From Streptomyces nigrescens (lineage in GTDB: Bacteria > Actinomycetota > Actinomycetes > Streptomycetales > Streptomycetaceae), in NCBI GenBank assembly GCA_024349765.1, contig AP026074.1, positions 434,001 to 498,000 of the forward strand: a stretch of DNA of 64,000 bases. Direction: 5' to 3'. The position numbers and the translations under genes were made by a program. Below the pieces are notes generated by a model. It was not told where the DNA came from. It ran no database searches and saw only the letters and a program-made list of their open reading frames with translations. How positions within the stretch are numbered: the stretch's first letter is position 1; each line of letters opens with the position of its first letter. Of the stretch, positions 36,311 through 45,282 are shown one piece after another.

Positions 36311-36430
36311 CTACCCGAGCCCGCCGTTGCTCTGGAGAAGCTGGGCGTTGATCCATCCGCCCTCTGCTGAGCAGAGAAAGGTCACCAGATGCGCGCAGTC
36401 CTGCGGGCGCCCCGCCCCTCCCACGTCCGG
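36311..36430 (-). pseudogene. C-terminal remnant of a short-chain dehydrogenase
   Basis: The frame ending in TAG at 36311 reads GRPQDCAHLVTFLCSAEGGW then INAQLLQSNGGLG, the classical end of an SDR (P-E-D-x-A-x-x-V-x-F-L-x-S and I-N-G-Q-x-L-x-x-N-G-G). Upstream the frame is not protein-like and no Rossmann motif or YxxxK is found, so only the last about 40 residues survive. Confidence 0.65.
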
Positions 36431-36660
36431 CCGCCTCTCCTGGCGCCTCTCGCTGCTCACGATCCGCATCCTGGCGGGCTGCCCTGCACACAGCCACCCG
36501 ATTTTTCCCGGCCACGGATGTCGAGGGCACCGCCGGGTACGTCCACGCCCAGGCCCCCACACACGCCCACGCACACGCGCACATGGGGCACAGCAGGTGA
36601 CTGGACACCGGTCAGGAATCAAGAAGCACCGGTCACCGCGCCGCACCTAGCGTGAGGGCC

Positions 36661-37293
36661 ATGGCAACCATCGAATCCGTCACCCTCGAGGTGGCCGACC
36701 CCACGGCCGCCCACCGCTTCCACACCGCCGCCTTCGGGTTGGACGCGCAGGTACGTGTGCGGTCATCCCAGGCACCCACGACCGGCTTCCGCGGGTTCAC
36801 GCTGGCGCTCACGGTCTCCCAGCCGGCCACCGTCGACAGCCTCATCAACGCCGCGCTTGACGCCGGCGCCACGTCGCTGAAGCCGGCCGCGAAGTCGCTC
36901 TGGGGCTACGGCGGTGTCGTACAGGCCCCGGACGGCACCATCTGGAAGGTCGCGACCTCGGCGAAGAAGGACACCGGCCCGGCCACCCGCGAGATCGACG
37001 AGATCGTGCTCCTGCTGGGAGTCGAGGACGTGAAGGCGAGCAAGCAGTTCTACGTGGGCCGGGGTCTGGCCGTGGCGAAGAGCTTCGGCGGCAAGTACGT
37101 CGAATTCGCCGCCGACGCGTCCAGTCCCCTCAAGCTGGCCCTGTACAAGCGTCGCGCCCTGGCCAAGGAGGTAGGCGTTCCCGCCGACGGCACCGGATCG
37201 CACCGGATCGTGCTCGCAGGCACCGCCGAACCCTTCACCGACCCGGACGGCTTCGCCTGGGAGTCCACGACGCTCGCACCCGCATCGTCCTGA
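36661..37293 (+). CDS. VOC-family protein with two glyoxalase-like modules
   Basis: A 210-residue protein of the vicinal oxygen chelate superfamily. The N-terminal module starts MATIESVTLEVADPTAAHRF, the second about residue 105 (EIDEIVLLLGVEDVKASKQF, YVGRGLAVAKSFGGKYVEFA) and ends with the usual DPDGFAWE. The metal-binding residues are not complete by eye, so it may be a binding rather than catalytic member. ATG at 36661 is used; a TAGCGT element ending 9 bases before it and the lack of a ribosome site suggest a leaderless transcript. It follows an SDR remnant and has no operon partner. Confidence 0.8.
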   Translation: MATIESVTLEVADPTAAHRFHTAAFGLDAQVRVRSSQAPTTGFRGFTLALTVSQPATVDSLINAALDAGATSLKPAAKSLWGYGGVVQAPDGTIWKVATSAKKDTGPATREIDEIVLLLGVEDVKASKQFYVGRGLAVAKSFGGKYVEFAADASSPLKLALYKRRALAKEVGVPADGTGSHRIVLAGTAEPFTDPDGFAWESTTLAPASS

Positions 37294-37410
37294 CTCCCGG
37301 CCCCGGCCCGGCGACCAGGCACGCGGGAGTCCGGGGGCGGGGGAGGGCCGGGCTCCCGTCGCGGCTACCGTGGCCCAGCACCCCACCGAACCGATCCCTG
37401 GAGAGCCCCC

Positions 37411-37812
37411 GTGCCCGTACCTCTCGGCGAGGACCTGGTGACCCTGCTGCGCCGCCCCAGCACCTGCTACCTCGCCACCACGATGCCCGACGGCTCGCCC
37501 CAGCTCACCCAGACCTGGGTCGACACCGACGGTGAGCACGTCCTGATCAACAGCGTCGAGTCGCATCAGAAGACCCGGAACATCGCGCGCGACCCGCGGG
37601 TGGCCGTCGCGGTCGCCGACCCCTCGGACCCCTTCTCCTACGTACAGATCCGCGGCCGGGTGGTGCGGGTGACCACCGAGGGAGCGGTCGACCACATCGA
37701 GGCGCTCGCGCAGAAGTACCTGGGCGGGCCCTACCCCTGGTTCGGCGGCCGCGACCAAGTGCGGGTGATCTACGTGATCCAGCCCGAACGAATCAGCAGC
37801 CCGCGGGGCTAG
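37411..37812 (+). CDS. PPOX-class flavin/F420-dependent protein
   Basis: A 133-residue split-barrel protein. LRRPSTCYLATTMPDGSPQL, TQTWVDTDGEHVLINSVESH and QKTRNIARDPRVAVAVADPS are the hallmark strands of the pyridoxamine-phosphate-oxidase-like family, specifically the small actinobacterial F420-dependent enzymes (TIGR-type with N-x-x-x-x-x-x-K-x-x-N-x-x-x-D-P). They reduce enones or biliverdin-like molecules with F420H2 or FMN. GTG at 37411 has GGAGAG upstream. It is transcribed alone. Confidence 0.87.
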   Translation: MPVPLGEDLVTLLRRPSTCYLATTMPDGSPQLTQTWVDTDGEHVLINSVESHQKTRNIARDPRVAVAVADPSDPFSYVQIRGRVVRVTTEGAVDHIEALAQKYLGGPYPWFGGRDQVRVIYVIQPERISSPRG

Positions 37813-37949
37813 GGCTGTCGTCTGGACCATCAGGGACTGCCTGCCCCGAACAGCGATGACCAGCCCGATCGCGGCGCGGCGCCTACGCGTACGGCGGGAG
37901 GCCGGCCGTCGGCCCGTCGGGCCGACGGCTCGGTCGCGGCCGCGCACGT

Positions 37950-38987
37950 TCAGCGTCGCGCTCGAATACTTCCTGGTTCGACGAGGCGGTCGCCGGACAG
38001 GAGCGTGCCGGCCTGCTTGATCTGCTGAAGCAGTGGAGAGACCTCCATGCTCTGGAGGCCGGACAGGGACCCGATGCGGTCCGAAGTGAATTCAAACAGT
38101 TCGTCGAGGTCCCGGCAGTGTGCGACGGCATGGATGTTGTAGGGACCGGACACGGCCGCGGCGAACGCGATCTCGGCTTCCTGCGCAAGGGTGCGTCCGA
38201 CCCTCTTGATCGCCGACGGATGCACGGCGAGCCAAAGGTGCGCCCGGGCGTGATAGCCCAGTGCTGCTGCGGCGATCTCGACATCGATGTGGACGGCGCG
38301 GCGCAGGAGCAAGGCTTCGAGGCGGCGTGAGGCGCGCCCAGGCGTGAGGTCCGCCGCTGCGGCGAGATCGACAAGGCTGGCGCGACCGTCCGCGGCGAGA
38401 ACTTCGAGCATTCTCTCGTCCTCGGGGGTGAGGTGCACGGGATCACGAGTGACGACGGGAGATTCCGTGAAAGGGCCGCCGTCGTTCCCGAGGATCGATT
38501 CCTGCTGTGGAGTCAGCGTGCCGCGTAGCGCCGCCCAGTAGTGGCCGCGGCCTCCAACGAACTGACGGAGCATCGCGGACGCATTGATGTCGATCACGGC
38601 TGCGGTGCGCGGAAGTCGCTTACCGAGCAAGTCCTCGCGCTGTTCCTGGGTGCGCGACCGGACCGCGCAGGTGATTTCGGAGCCCGCGGCGGTGAGGGCG
38701 ATCCAGTTGACATCGTCGCGCTTCGCGAGGGCGTCGGCGATCGCTCCCACGCTGCCGGGGCGGCAGCGCAGTCGCACCAGCCACTTGCTCTGTCCCAGCG
38801 CCCCGGGATCGACGACGCCGGCGACGCGGATGACGCCATCGGCGCGCAGCCGACGATAGCGGCGGCTGACAGCGCCTTCGGTGAGGCCGAGTGCGACCGC
38901 GATCGAGGCGAACGAGGCCCGCGGAGCGACCTGGAGTGCACGAATGAGACGCACATCGTCGGGCTGCACAGCGGCGGATTCAGTCAT
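37950..38987 (-). CDS. Two-module Lrp/AsnC-family regulator
   Basis: A 345-residue regulator with two Lrp-type units in tandem. Unit 1: VRLIRALQVAPRASFASIAV and ALGLTEGAVSRRYRRLRADG, followed by a RAM-like domain. Unit 2: LTPEDERMLEVLAADGRASL and AAAADLTPGRASRRLEALLL, then LGYHARAHLWLAVHPSAIKR. Fused double-Lrp regulators are found in actinobacteria and fold as a built-in dimer. The start at 38987 is chosen from the family alignment; only a weak AAGAG precedes it. It is divergent from an SDR gene 122 bases away, its likely target. Confidence 0.85.
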   Translation of the reverse strand: MTESAAVQPDDVRLIRALQVAPRASFASIAVALGLTEGAVSRRYRRLRADGVIRVAGVVDPGALGQSKWLVRLRCRPGSVGAIADALAKRDDVNWIALTAAGSEITCAVRSRTQEQREDLLGKRLPRTAAVIDINASAMLRQFVGGRGHYWAALRGTLTPQQESILGNDGGPFTESPVVTRDPVHLTPEDERMLEVLAADGRASLVDLAAAADLTPGRASRRLEALLLRRAVHIDVEIAAAALGYHARAHLWLAVHPSAIKRVGRTLAQEAEIAFAAAVSGPYNIHAVAHCRDLDELFEFTSDRIGSLSGLQSMEVSPLLQQIKQAGTLLSGDRLVEPGSIRARR

Positions 38988-39109
38988 GAACGCTCTTGTC
39001 ACGTGGGCGATCGTACAAATCGGCACCTCGGACGTGCCCTGAAGACGGCGTAGCGGAAAGACTCGAAGCGCAGACGTTGCAGAATTTCGAAGAAGGGAGA
39101 TGGCACGAA

Positions 39110-39826
39110 GTGTCATCAACTGGCGCGGACCGGCACACGCCGACCGCTCTCATCGTTGGGGCGTCGCGCGGCCTCGGACACGCGATGGCGGCCGAATTCC
39201 TGGGCAGAGGATGGAACGTCATCGGGACGGTCCGAGACCCCACTGCTCGGACGCTCCTGCACGATCTCGCGGACCGCTCCAACGGGCGCGTTTCCGTCGA
39301 GCATCTCGACATCAACAAGCCTGCTCAGTTGGCACCCCTGCACGACCGTCTCGCGCAACGAGAACTCGATGTGCTCTTCGTCAATGCAGGGACCACCAAC
39401 AATGAGCAGACGCCGATCGGTGCGGTCCCGACAGCCGATTTCGTCGAGGTGATGATCACTAACGCGCTCAGCCCCATGCGTGTCATCGAAACACTGGAAG
39501 ATCTCGTCTCGCCTACGGGACTCATCGGCGCGATGTCCTCCGGGCAAGGCAGCATCACGAACAACACGACCGGATTGCGCGAGGTCTACCGGGGCAGCAA
39601 AGCAGCCTTGAACATGTTCGTGCGCAGCTTCGCGGCCCGACAGTCCGAGACGCAGCGCGCGTTCGTACTCATGGCGCCCGGCTGGATCCGCACGGCCCTA
39701 GGGGGGCCGGACGCGCCATTCACCCTCGACGAGACCGTCCCGCGGGTGGTGGACGTCCTGCTGTCCAGGCTGGGGAAGCCTGGCCTCGCGTACCTGGACC
39801 GTGCGGGCCGGACCGTGCCGTGGTGA
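39110..39826 (+). CDS. Short-chain dehydrogenase/reductase
   Basis: A 238-residue SDR. The cofactor motif is IVGASRGLGHAMAAEFLGRG at residues 14-33, with NAGTTNNEQTP, the catalytic serine in GAMSSGQGS and the catalytic YRGSK (Y-x-x-x-K) at about residues 161-165. GTG at 39110 has GAAGGGAGA upstream. The charged residues after the second strand (GTVRDPT) suggest NADP. It is divergent from the double Lrp regulator, which probably controls it. Substrate unknown. Confidence 0.87.
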   Translation: MSSTGADRHTPTALIVGASRGLGHAMAAEFLGRGWNVIGTVRDPTARTLLHDLADRSNGRVSVEHLDINKPAQLAPLHDRLAQRELDVLFVNAGTTNNEQTPIGAVPTADFVEVMITNALSPMRVIETLEDLVSPTGLIGAMSSGQGSITNNTTGLREVYRGSKAALNMFVRSFAARQSETQRAFVLMAPGWIRTALGGPDAPFTLDETVPRVVDVLLSRLGKPGLAYLDRAGRTVPW

Positions 39827-39889
39827 ACCCTGCCGGCGACGCCGGTCACCCGCGGTAGGTCGTTGCGGCGTTGCTGCTCATGGGCCTCG

Positions 39890-40324
39890 TCAGGACGGGA
39901 GGGCGCCGAGCTGACGTAGCTGCGTGAGGACGTCGACGATGCCCCGGATCTCGACGATCCGCCCGTCGGTGAAGCGCATGATGAAGATCTCGCCGTAGGT
40001 GACGGTCTTTCCGGTGGGCGGCAGGCCCTGGTACTCACCCCGGTGGGTTCCGGTCACCGTGTTCCTGGAGACGACCTTGTCGCCCTCCGCGATCGTCTCC
40101 TCGACGGTGACGTGGATGTCGGGGAACGCGCGCACGAGCACCTCCCACACCCGCTTCAGGGCCTCCGCTCCCGTCCCGCCCATCGGTACCGGCGCGTGGA
40201 AGACCACGTCCGGTGCGACGAACTCGTCGATGGCCTTCGAGATGACTTCCGGGTCGCCGCTGTTCACGGCGGAGTGGAAGCGGTGGAGCGTCGCTGTGTT
40301 GTCTGTTGCCCCGGCTGCCGACAT
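39890..40324 (-). CDS. SnoaL-like polyketide cyclase / ester cyclase family protein
   Basis: A 144-residue protein with the SnoaL/NTF2 cone fold: LHRFHSAVNSGDPEVISKAI, VVFHAPVPMGGTGAEALKRV, FPDIHVTVEETIAEGDKVVS and NTVTGTHRGEYQGLPPTGKT. True SnoaL enzymes close anthracycline rings, but most single copies like this one outside a polyketide cluster have unknown roles. ATG at 40324 has GAGGAGAAGG upstream. It converges with the SDR gene. Confidence 0.85.
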   Translation of the reverse strand: MSAAGATDNTATLHRFHSAVNSGDPEVISKAIDEFVAPDVVFHAPVPMGGTGAEALKRVWEVLVRAFPDIHVTVEETIAEGDKVVSRNTVTGTHRGEYQGLPPTGKTVTYGEIFIMRFTDGRIVEIRGIVDVLTQLRQLGALPS

Positions 40325-40769
40325 GCACCTTCTCCTCTGCTCTGGGCCTTCGCCGCGTGCTGGACGGCGTCTGAGCAGTAAGACGGCACGGCCTCCGGAA
40401 ATGTGACACGACGCGCGGACGACAGGCCAGGGAGTCGCTGCCATGGCCGGCGGACCGGGGATGACGAGTGGGCCTGAGATGACTGGCGGACCGGATGACC
40501 GGCAGGTCGATGTGCACGGCAGGCCGCCGAGCCAGGCGACCGGACCGAGGTCGAGGAGCGGCGTCGAAGAACGCACCGAGGTCGTCCATCACCCGCTCGG
40601 ATCCGTACGCCCGCCCGTGCACGAGACCGGGACGGCGTCCGGATCTTTGTGGCTTCTGCCAGTACGACGGGCCGCCGGGGTGCGGGGAGACTGCCCGGCA
40701 GAGGCCGCGGCGTGCCCAGGGAGGGAGGCCGAGGCCGAGGACACGACGAATTACGGGGAGGGCGGCACG
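40325..40769. other. Intergenic region, no confident gene
   Basis: 445 bases between the SnoaL-like and methyltransferase genes. A minus-strand frame near 40500-40660 reads GSERVMDDLGAFFDAAPRPR and VHIDLPVIRS, which looks partly protein-like, but has no start or family match; possibly another gene scrap. Confidence 0.3.
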
Positions 40770-41510
40770 GTGAGCGTGCAGCAGTACGACGAGATCGGTG
40801 AGGCATTCGAGGGCTTCAAGGGCCTGCCGTTGGCGCAGTACGGGGAGGTGCCCAGTTTCCTGGACATGGTCGGGGACGTGCGTGGCAAGACGGTCCTCGA
40901 CCTGGCCTCCGGCACCGGCTTCTACAGCAGGGAGTTCAAGCGGCGCGGCGCCGCGGAGGTGCTCGGCATCGACATCTCCGGTGAAATGGTCGCCGCGGCA
41001 AGGACGTTCGAGGAGCGCGATCCGCTGGGCGTGCGCTACGAGGTCGGCGATGTCTCCCAACTACGGCCCCTCGACGCGCACTTCGACATCGCCACGGGTG
41101 TTCAGCTGCTCAACTACGCGAAGGACATCGCGGCCATGGAGGGGATGTGCCGCAACGTGCGCCGGAGCCTGAAGACCGGTGGTGAGTTCTTCGTGCTCGC
41201 CCAGACCCCCGACTACCGCTTCGACGGGCCGTCCTTGGCCAAGTACGGCTTTCTCTGCGAGGCGACCGGCGAGGAGATCGAGACCGGACCGCGGGTACGG
41301 ATCACGGCGCTGCTCGACCCGCCGATCTCGTTCGTCGGCGCCTGTCCGCGCCGTGAGGTCTACGAACAGTGTCTGCGGGCGGCCGGATTCAGCGAGTTGA
41401 CCTGGGTCCCGCTGGAGGTGTCCGAGGCCGGCGTGCGCAAGTTCGGTCCGGACTTCTGGGCAGACCTCCTCGCCAACCCTCCGCTGGAAATGCTGCGCTG
41501 CCGCGCCTGA
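40770..41510 (+). CDS. SAM-dependent methyltransferase
   Basis: A 246-residue class I methyltransferase. Motif I is TVLDLASGTGFYSREFKRRG (residues about 40-59), motif post-I LGIDISGEMVAAARTFEERD, motif II region FDIATGVQLLNYAKDIAAME. The C-terminal part (PPISFVGACPRREVYEQCLR, AAGFSELTWVPLEVSEAG) is like small-molecule O- or N-methyltransferases. GTG at 40770 has GGGGAGGG upstream. The adenylating enzyme begins 72 bases downstream on the same strand, suggesting a small biosynthetic unit acting on an aromatic acid. Confidence 0.85.
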   Translation: MSVQQYDEIGEAFEGFKGLPLAQYGEVPSFLDMVGDVRGKTVLDLASGTGFYSREFKRRGAAEVLGIDISGEMVAAARTFEERDPLGVRYEVGDVSQLRPLDAHFDIATGVQLLNYAKDIAAMEGMCRNVRRSLKTGGEFFVLAQTPDYRFDGPSLAKYGFLCEATGEEIETGPRVRITALLDPPISFVGACPRREVYEQCLRAAGFSELTWVPLEVSEAGVRKFGPDFWADLLANPPLEMLRCRA

Positions 41511-41582
41511 CGACCGGCCGAACGTCCCGCGGAACACGGCCCGCACCGCTCCCGATGCAGAATCCGGCACAGAAGAAAGCGA

Positions 41583-42968
41583 ATGGCATCCATGCTCGAC
41601 GGCTGCACGCCGTGGCCCGAGGAGTTCGTCGACCGCTACTGGGCGGCCGGGCACTGGCGTGGCAACACCCTGGACAACCTGCTGCGGGGCTGGGCCCTGC
41701 AGTACGGACCGCGGACCGCGCTCGTGTACGGCGGCACCCGCATCACGTACGCGAACCTGAACCGGCGCGTGGGTCGCATGGCCGCCGGCTTCCGGCTGCG
41801 TGGCCTCCGGCCCGGGCAGCGGGTCGTCGTCCAGCTACCGAACGTTCCCGAGTTCGTCATCACTGCCTTCGCGCTCCTGCGCGTCGGCGCTATCCCCGTG
41901 TTCTGCCCGGTCGCGCACCGCGCTCCCGAGGTGTCCCACCTCGTGCGGGTCGCCGAGGCCGTCGGCTATGTCGGCCCCTCGACGTACCAGGGCTTCGACC
42001 ACACCGCGATGGCCGCGGACATCGCGGCCCAAGGGCCTTTCCTGCGGCGGGTGTTCACCCTCGATCCGCCGGGCGGCTCGTCCCCGTACGGCGGCCTCGC
42101 CACCGACCCCTCGGGCTGCCACTACTTCCCACTGAGCTCCATCGACGCCCCGCCCGACCCGGCGCATGCGCAAAGCGCCGACCAGGTGGCGTTCTTCCTG
42201 CTCTCCGGAACCACCGCCCCGCCCCAGCTCATTCCGCGGACCCACAACGACTACGCCTATCAGGCGCGTGCCGCTGCCGAGCTGGTGTCGCTCACCGAGA
42301 ACGACGTGTATCTCGCCGCGCTGCCCGCCGAGTTCAACCTCACCTTCGGCTGCCCAGGCATCGTCGGCACCCTCTCCGTCGGCGGCACCGTCGTGCTGCT
42401 CGACAACCCGGAACCCACCGCATGCCTTGCGGCCATCGAACGGGAGCGGGTCACCATCACCTCGGTGGTGCCCGCCGTCGTTCAGACCTGGCTCGATGAA
42501 CGTCCCACGGCACAGGTCGAGTTGAGCAGCCTGCGTCTTGTGCAGATCGGTGGCGGGCCCTTGCACCAGGCGACCGCCGAACGGATCGGCCCCGAATGGG
42601 GCTGTCGCCCGCAGCAGGTCTTCGGCATGGCCGAGGGCCCGCTCACCCTCACCCGGCCCGCCGATCCGGACGAGACCGTGCTGACCACCCAGGGCCGCCC
42701 GCTCTCGCCCGACGACGAGATCCGCATCGTCGACATCGACGGCAAGGACGTGCCCGACGGGGAGACCGGCGAACTCCTCGCCCGCGGTCCGTACACCCTC
42801 AGGGGCTACTACCGGGCACCCGACCACAACGCACGCTCCTTCACCGCCGACGGTTACTTCCGCACCGGCGACCTCGCCATGCGCACCCCGGACGGCAACC
42901 TGGTGGTGACCGGCCGCCTCAAGGACGTCCCGCAGCGGGCTGACCACAAACATCCACCGGGCTGGTGA
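41583..42968 (+). pseudogene. Aryl-acid adenylating enzyme (DhbE/EntE-like), C-terminal domain missing
   Basis: 461 codons. The large N-terminal domain matches 2,3-dihydroxybenzoate/salicylate-AMP ligases: GCTPWPEEFVDRYWAAGHWR, PAEFNLTFGCPG, QVFGMAEGPLTLTRPADPDE, TGDLAMRTPDGNLVVTGRLK. The chain then ends with DVPQRADHKHPPGW; the whole small domain of about 100 residues that carries the catalytic lysine is absent. The phosphate loop reads SGTTAPPQLIPRTHNDY, with Q in place of the usual K. It may still be translated but should not complete adenylation. Its 3' end is overlapped by the convergent gene at 42919, probably the site of the deletion. With the methyltransferase upstream it looks like a leftover of an aryl-capped siderophore or antibiotic pathway. 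Confidence 0.75.
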
Positions 42969-43824
42969 CGGGCGGGGACGGCCGCCGACCGATCCTGGAA
43001 CGGATCGAGCAGATCAGCGGCCGCATCCGCGCGGCGATGGCCGGGTGGTCACTTCCGGCGGGCACGGTGAAGTAATTGTCCGTGGAGGAGGCCGAGGAGC
43101 CACTGAGGGTGAAGCTCAGGAGGGTTCCGTAGTGGGCCCGCGCGGCAGCCAGGCTCTTCGGGGTCTCCGAAATGGTCGAACAGTGCTGGTAGAGGCCGAA
43201 TTCGGGCGGAGGGCAGGGGGTCGGATCCGCAACCCGGTGGGGGACCGGCGTGGTTGTCCGGTCCCAGTCGATCCGCAGGCCCGTGGCCTCCAGTGTGGGG
43301 GCCGGCATGGGGCTGCCGTCCGGGGCCCGGCCGCGAGCACGGTGGTAGCTGAGCGCGTAGGTCACCGTGCCGGCCGCTTGTGGCAGGTCCCGGCCTTCGC
43401 CGTCCTGAGGCCCCCAGGTCGCGATGTGTGCCTCACGGATCCGGCGTAGCACGTTGGCCATGTCGTCGTGGACGCCGAAGTAGGCAACGGCCCGCATGCT
43501 GCAGGTCATGAGGTACGGGGAACTCCTGTTTTCAAAGACCGAGCGTTTGTAGGGCCTGACGCAGGAGTCGACGAACCGTGTGAGAACGTGCTCCAGACCA
43601 TCGACGGCGGCCAGGCGCTGAATGAGTGCCGTCTGCCGCTGCTCTTCCGCCGCCCTGCGGGACTGTGCTTCGGACGACGTGGCCTGCGCCCGCAGTTTCT
43701 TGTCCGAAGGCTCGCGTGAGCACGCCGCTTTCAGTCCTACCAGTGCGAATGCCAACAGCAATCCGCCGGCTTGAGAGCACCGCCCGCTGATGCGGTGCCA
43801 CCGGGCCGCCACAGTCCCCTTCAT
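42919..43824 (-). CDS. Unknown exported or membrane-anchored protein
   Basis: About 301 residues. One hydrophobic segment near the N-terminus (AGGLLLAFALVGLKAACS) could be a signal anchor or an atypical lipoprotein signal. Then a charged helix (LRAQATSSEAQSRRAAEEQR) and a mixed domain (VDSCVRPYKRSVFENRSSPY, MRAVAYFGVHDDMANVLRRI, GTLLSFTLSGSSASSTDNYF). No family recognised. The last about 40 residues (SIRSRIGRRPSPPV and on) overlap the truncated AMP-ligase gene and are probably not original: the C-terminus seems to be replaced at the same junction. Start uncertain (43824 or 43851); neither has a good ribosome site. Confidence 0.5.
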   Translation of the reverse strand: MKGTVAARWHRISGRCSQAGGLLLAFALVGLKAACSREPSDKKLRAQATSSEAQSRRAAEEQRQTALIQRLAAVDGLEHVLTRFVDSCVRPYKRSVFENRSSPYLMTCSMRAVAYFGVHDDMANVLRRIREAHIATWGPQDGEGRDLPQAAGTVTYALSYHRARGRAPDGSPMPAPTLEATGLRIDWDRTTTPVPHRVADPTPCPPPEFGLYQHCSTISETPKSLAAARAHYGTLLSFTLSGSSASSTDNYFTVPAGSDHPAIAARMRPLICSIRSRIGRRPSPPVTSPVDVCGQPAAGRP

Positions 43825-43958
43825 CTGCGCAACGGCGCGGCGGCAGGCCATGGAGTCGCTGCCGCCGCGCCGGATCTCGCCCCCGGATGCGGACTGCCTC
43901 TGCAGGGAACTCGCCCGCGATGCAACGGACGTGAGGGGCTGTCGCTGTCAGGTACCTG

Positions 43959-44777
43959 TCATGCGTAAGTGTAGAACTTGGTGTGGTCCAGCATGTCCGC
44001 CGGTGTCACGTCGTTCCACGGCTTCATCGTGTCGTGGAGGTCGACGACGTCGGGGGTGTCGCCGGTCGGCAGATAACCCGAGGCGGGGTGCAGCTTCTGC
44101 CAGTCGGCCCAGAGCTTGTCGATGAAGCAGTGGTGCAGCCAGAAGACCGGGTCGTTGGGGGAGGCGCCGGTGGTCATCTGGCCACCGACCCAGACGTGCA
44201 CGCGGTTGTGCAGGTTGGGGCCGCGCCAGCCCTCGATGTTGTTGCGGAAGCCGTCGGAGGCGCTGTTCCACGGGGGCGCGTCGTAGACGTCCATGGCGAG
44301 CACCCGGTCGACCTCGGCCCGGGTCGGCAGGTCGCGGACGCCGGTGCCCAGGGAGCGGCGCAGGAACGTCCGGCCGTCCACCCTGAGGTTCATCGGCCAC
44401 CTGCCGCCGCTGAAGGCGAACGGGCCAGAGGTCACCCGGCCGTCGCCGCTCCGCCCGTCACCTCCGAGGAAGTCATCGCCCCACAGGGAGCTGCGGGGGC
44501 TGCGGTCGACGGTCCAGTCCCAGTAGGGCAGGGTGACCGAGGGGGTGATGCTCTGCAGGGCCTGCTCGAACTGCAGCAGGAACCTGCGGTGCCAGGGGAG
44601 GAAGGACGGCGACCGGTGGCCGGTCCGTTCCCCCTCGTCGGTGTCGCCGATGATGAAGGCGTTGTGGGTGCTGATGAACTCGTCGTAACGGCCGGCGCGC
44701 TTGAGCTCCAGCACCGCGTCGACGAAGTTCCGCTTCTCGGTGGCGGTGAGGTTCGCCTGGTTCTTCCTAACTGCCAT
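43959..44777 (-). CDS. melC2: Tyrosinase
   Basis: A 272-residue type 3 copper monophenol oxidase, the melanin-forming enzyme of Streptomyces. The N-terminus MAVRKNQANLTATEKRNFVD is typical. CuA ligands lie in FISTHNAF and SPSFLPWHRRFLLQFEQAL; CuB ligands in GPNLHNRVHVWVGGQ and PVFWLHHCFIDKLWADWQ. The residue after the last HH pair is cysteine where many homologues have alanine. It oxidises tyrosine and catechols to quinones and is exported with MelC1, which also loads copper. MelC1 lies 40 bases upstream in the same operon. Confidence 0.95.
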   Translation of the reverse strand: MAVRKNQANLTATEKRNFVDAVLELKRAGRYDEFISTHNAFIIGDTDEGERTGHRSPSFLPWHRRFLLQFEQALQSITPSVTLPYWDWTVDRSPRSSLWGDDFLGGDGRSGDGRVTSGPFAFSGGRWPMNLRVDGRTFLRRSLGTGVRDLPTRAEVDRVLAMDVYDAPPWNSASDGFRNNIEGWRGPNLHNRVHVWVGGQMTTGASPNDPVFWLHHCFIDKLWADWQKLHPASGYLPTGDTPDVVDLHDTMKPWNDVTPADMLDHTKFYTYA

Positions 44778-44817
44778 GTCGAGGACTCCTCGGTGGGGGG
44801 CGGGCAGGGGCGCGGCC

Positions 44818-45282
44818 TCAGCCGGTGATGACGGGGACCAGGTCGGCGCCCTGGAGTTCCCGTACGGCGGCGCGCGCCAGGGTGTGCGGGGTGCTGAACT
44901 TCTCGTAGTGGTTCACCAGGCTGATCCAGGTGCCGTCGACGTTCTGCATCACATGCAGGTCGTCGTTGTCGATGCGGACGACGAAGTCCATGCCGTCGTG
45001 CGGGCCGGCGAGGCGCTGCGCCCGCCGTCCGTGGTCTCCTCGGCTGCCGTGCGCATCGCCCTGGTCTGCCGGCCAGCCCTGTATGTGGCGGCCCTGGTAG
45101 ATCTCGTCGAACGGCTCGGGCATGGCGTGGCCGTCGCTGTGGTGCCCGCCTGCCCCGGGGTGTCCGTGGCCGGCGGATCGTGCGACGGCGCGGTCGGCGT
45201 GGGCGACCGGTGCGGCCAGCACCACTCCTGCGAGCGATGCGGCACTGCCGTGCAGCAGCTGGCGCCGGGTGGGACGCGACAT
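44818..45282 (-). CDS. melC1: Tyrosinase copper chaperone / cofactor
   Basis: A 154-residue Tat-targeted helper of tyrosinase. MSRPTRRQLLHGSAASLAGV with twin arginines and LAAPVAHA as cleavage region; the Tat signal carries the MelC1-MelC2 complex out of the cell. The mature part has a histidine-rich stretch (AGHGHPGAGGHHSDGHA) that may bind copper, then FDEIYQGRHIQGWPADQ and VVRIDNDDLHVMQNVDGTWI, SLVNHYEKFSTPHTLARAAV, conserved in MelC1, including the tyrosine that blocks the tyrosinase active site. First gene of the melC operon. A perfect 18-bp palindrome lies 160 bases upstream. Confidence 0.93.
   Translation of the reverse strand: MSRPTRRQLLHGSAASLAGVVLAAPVAHADRAVARSAGHGHPGAGGHHSDGHAMPEPFDEIYQGRHIQGWPADQGDAHGSRGDHGRRAQRLAGPHDGMDFVVRIDNDDLHVMQNVDGTWISLVNHYEKFSTPHTLARAAVRELQGADLVPVITG

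Noticed and set aside
40443-40769. In-frame N-terminal extension of the methyltransferase
   Set aside because: Low complexity, not part of the methyltransferase fold, and GTG 40770 has a strong ribosome site.
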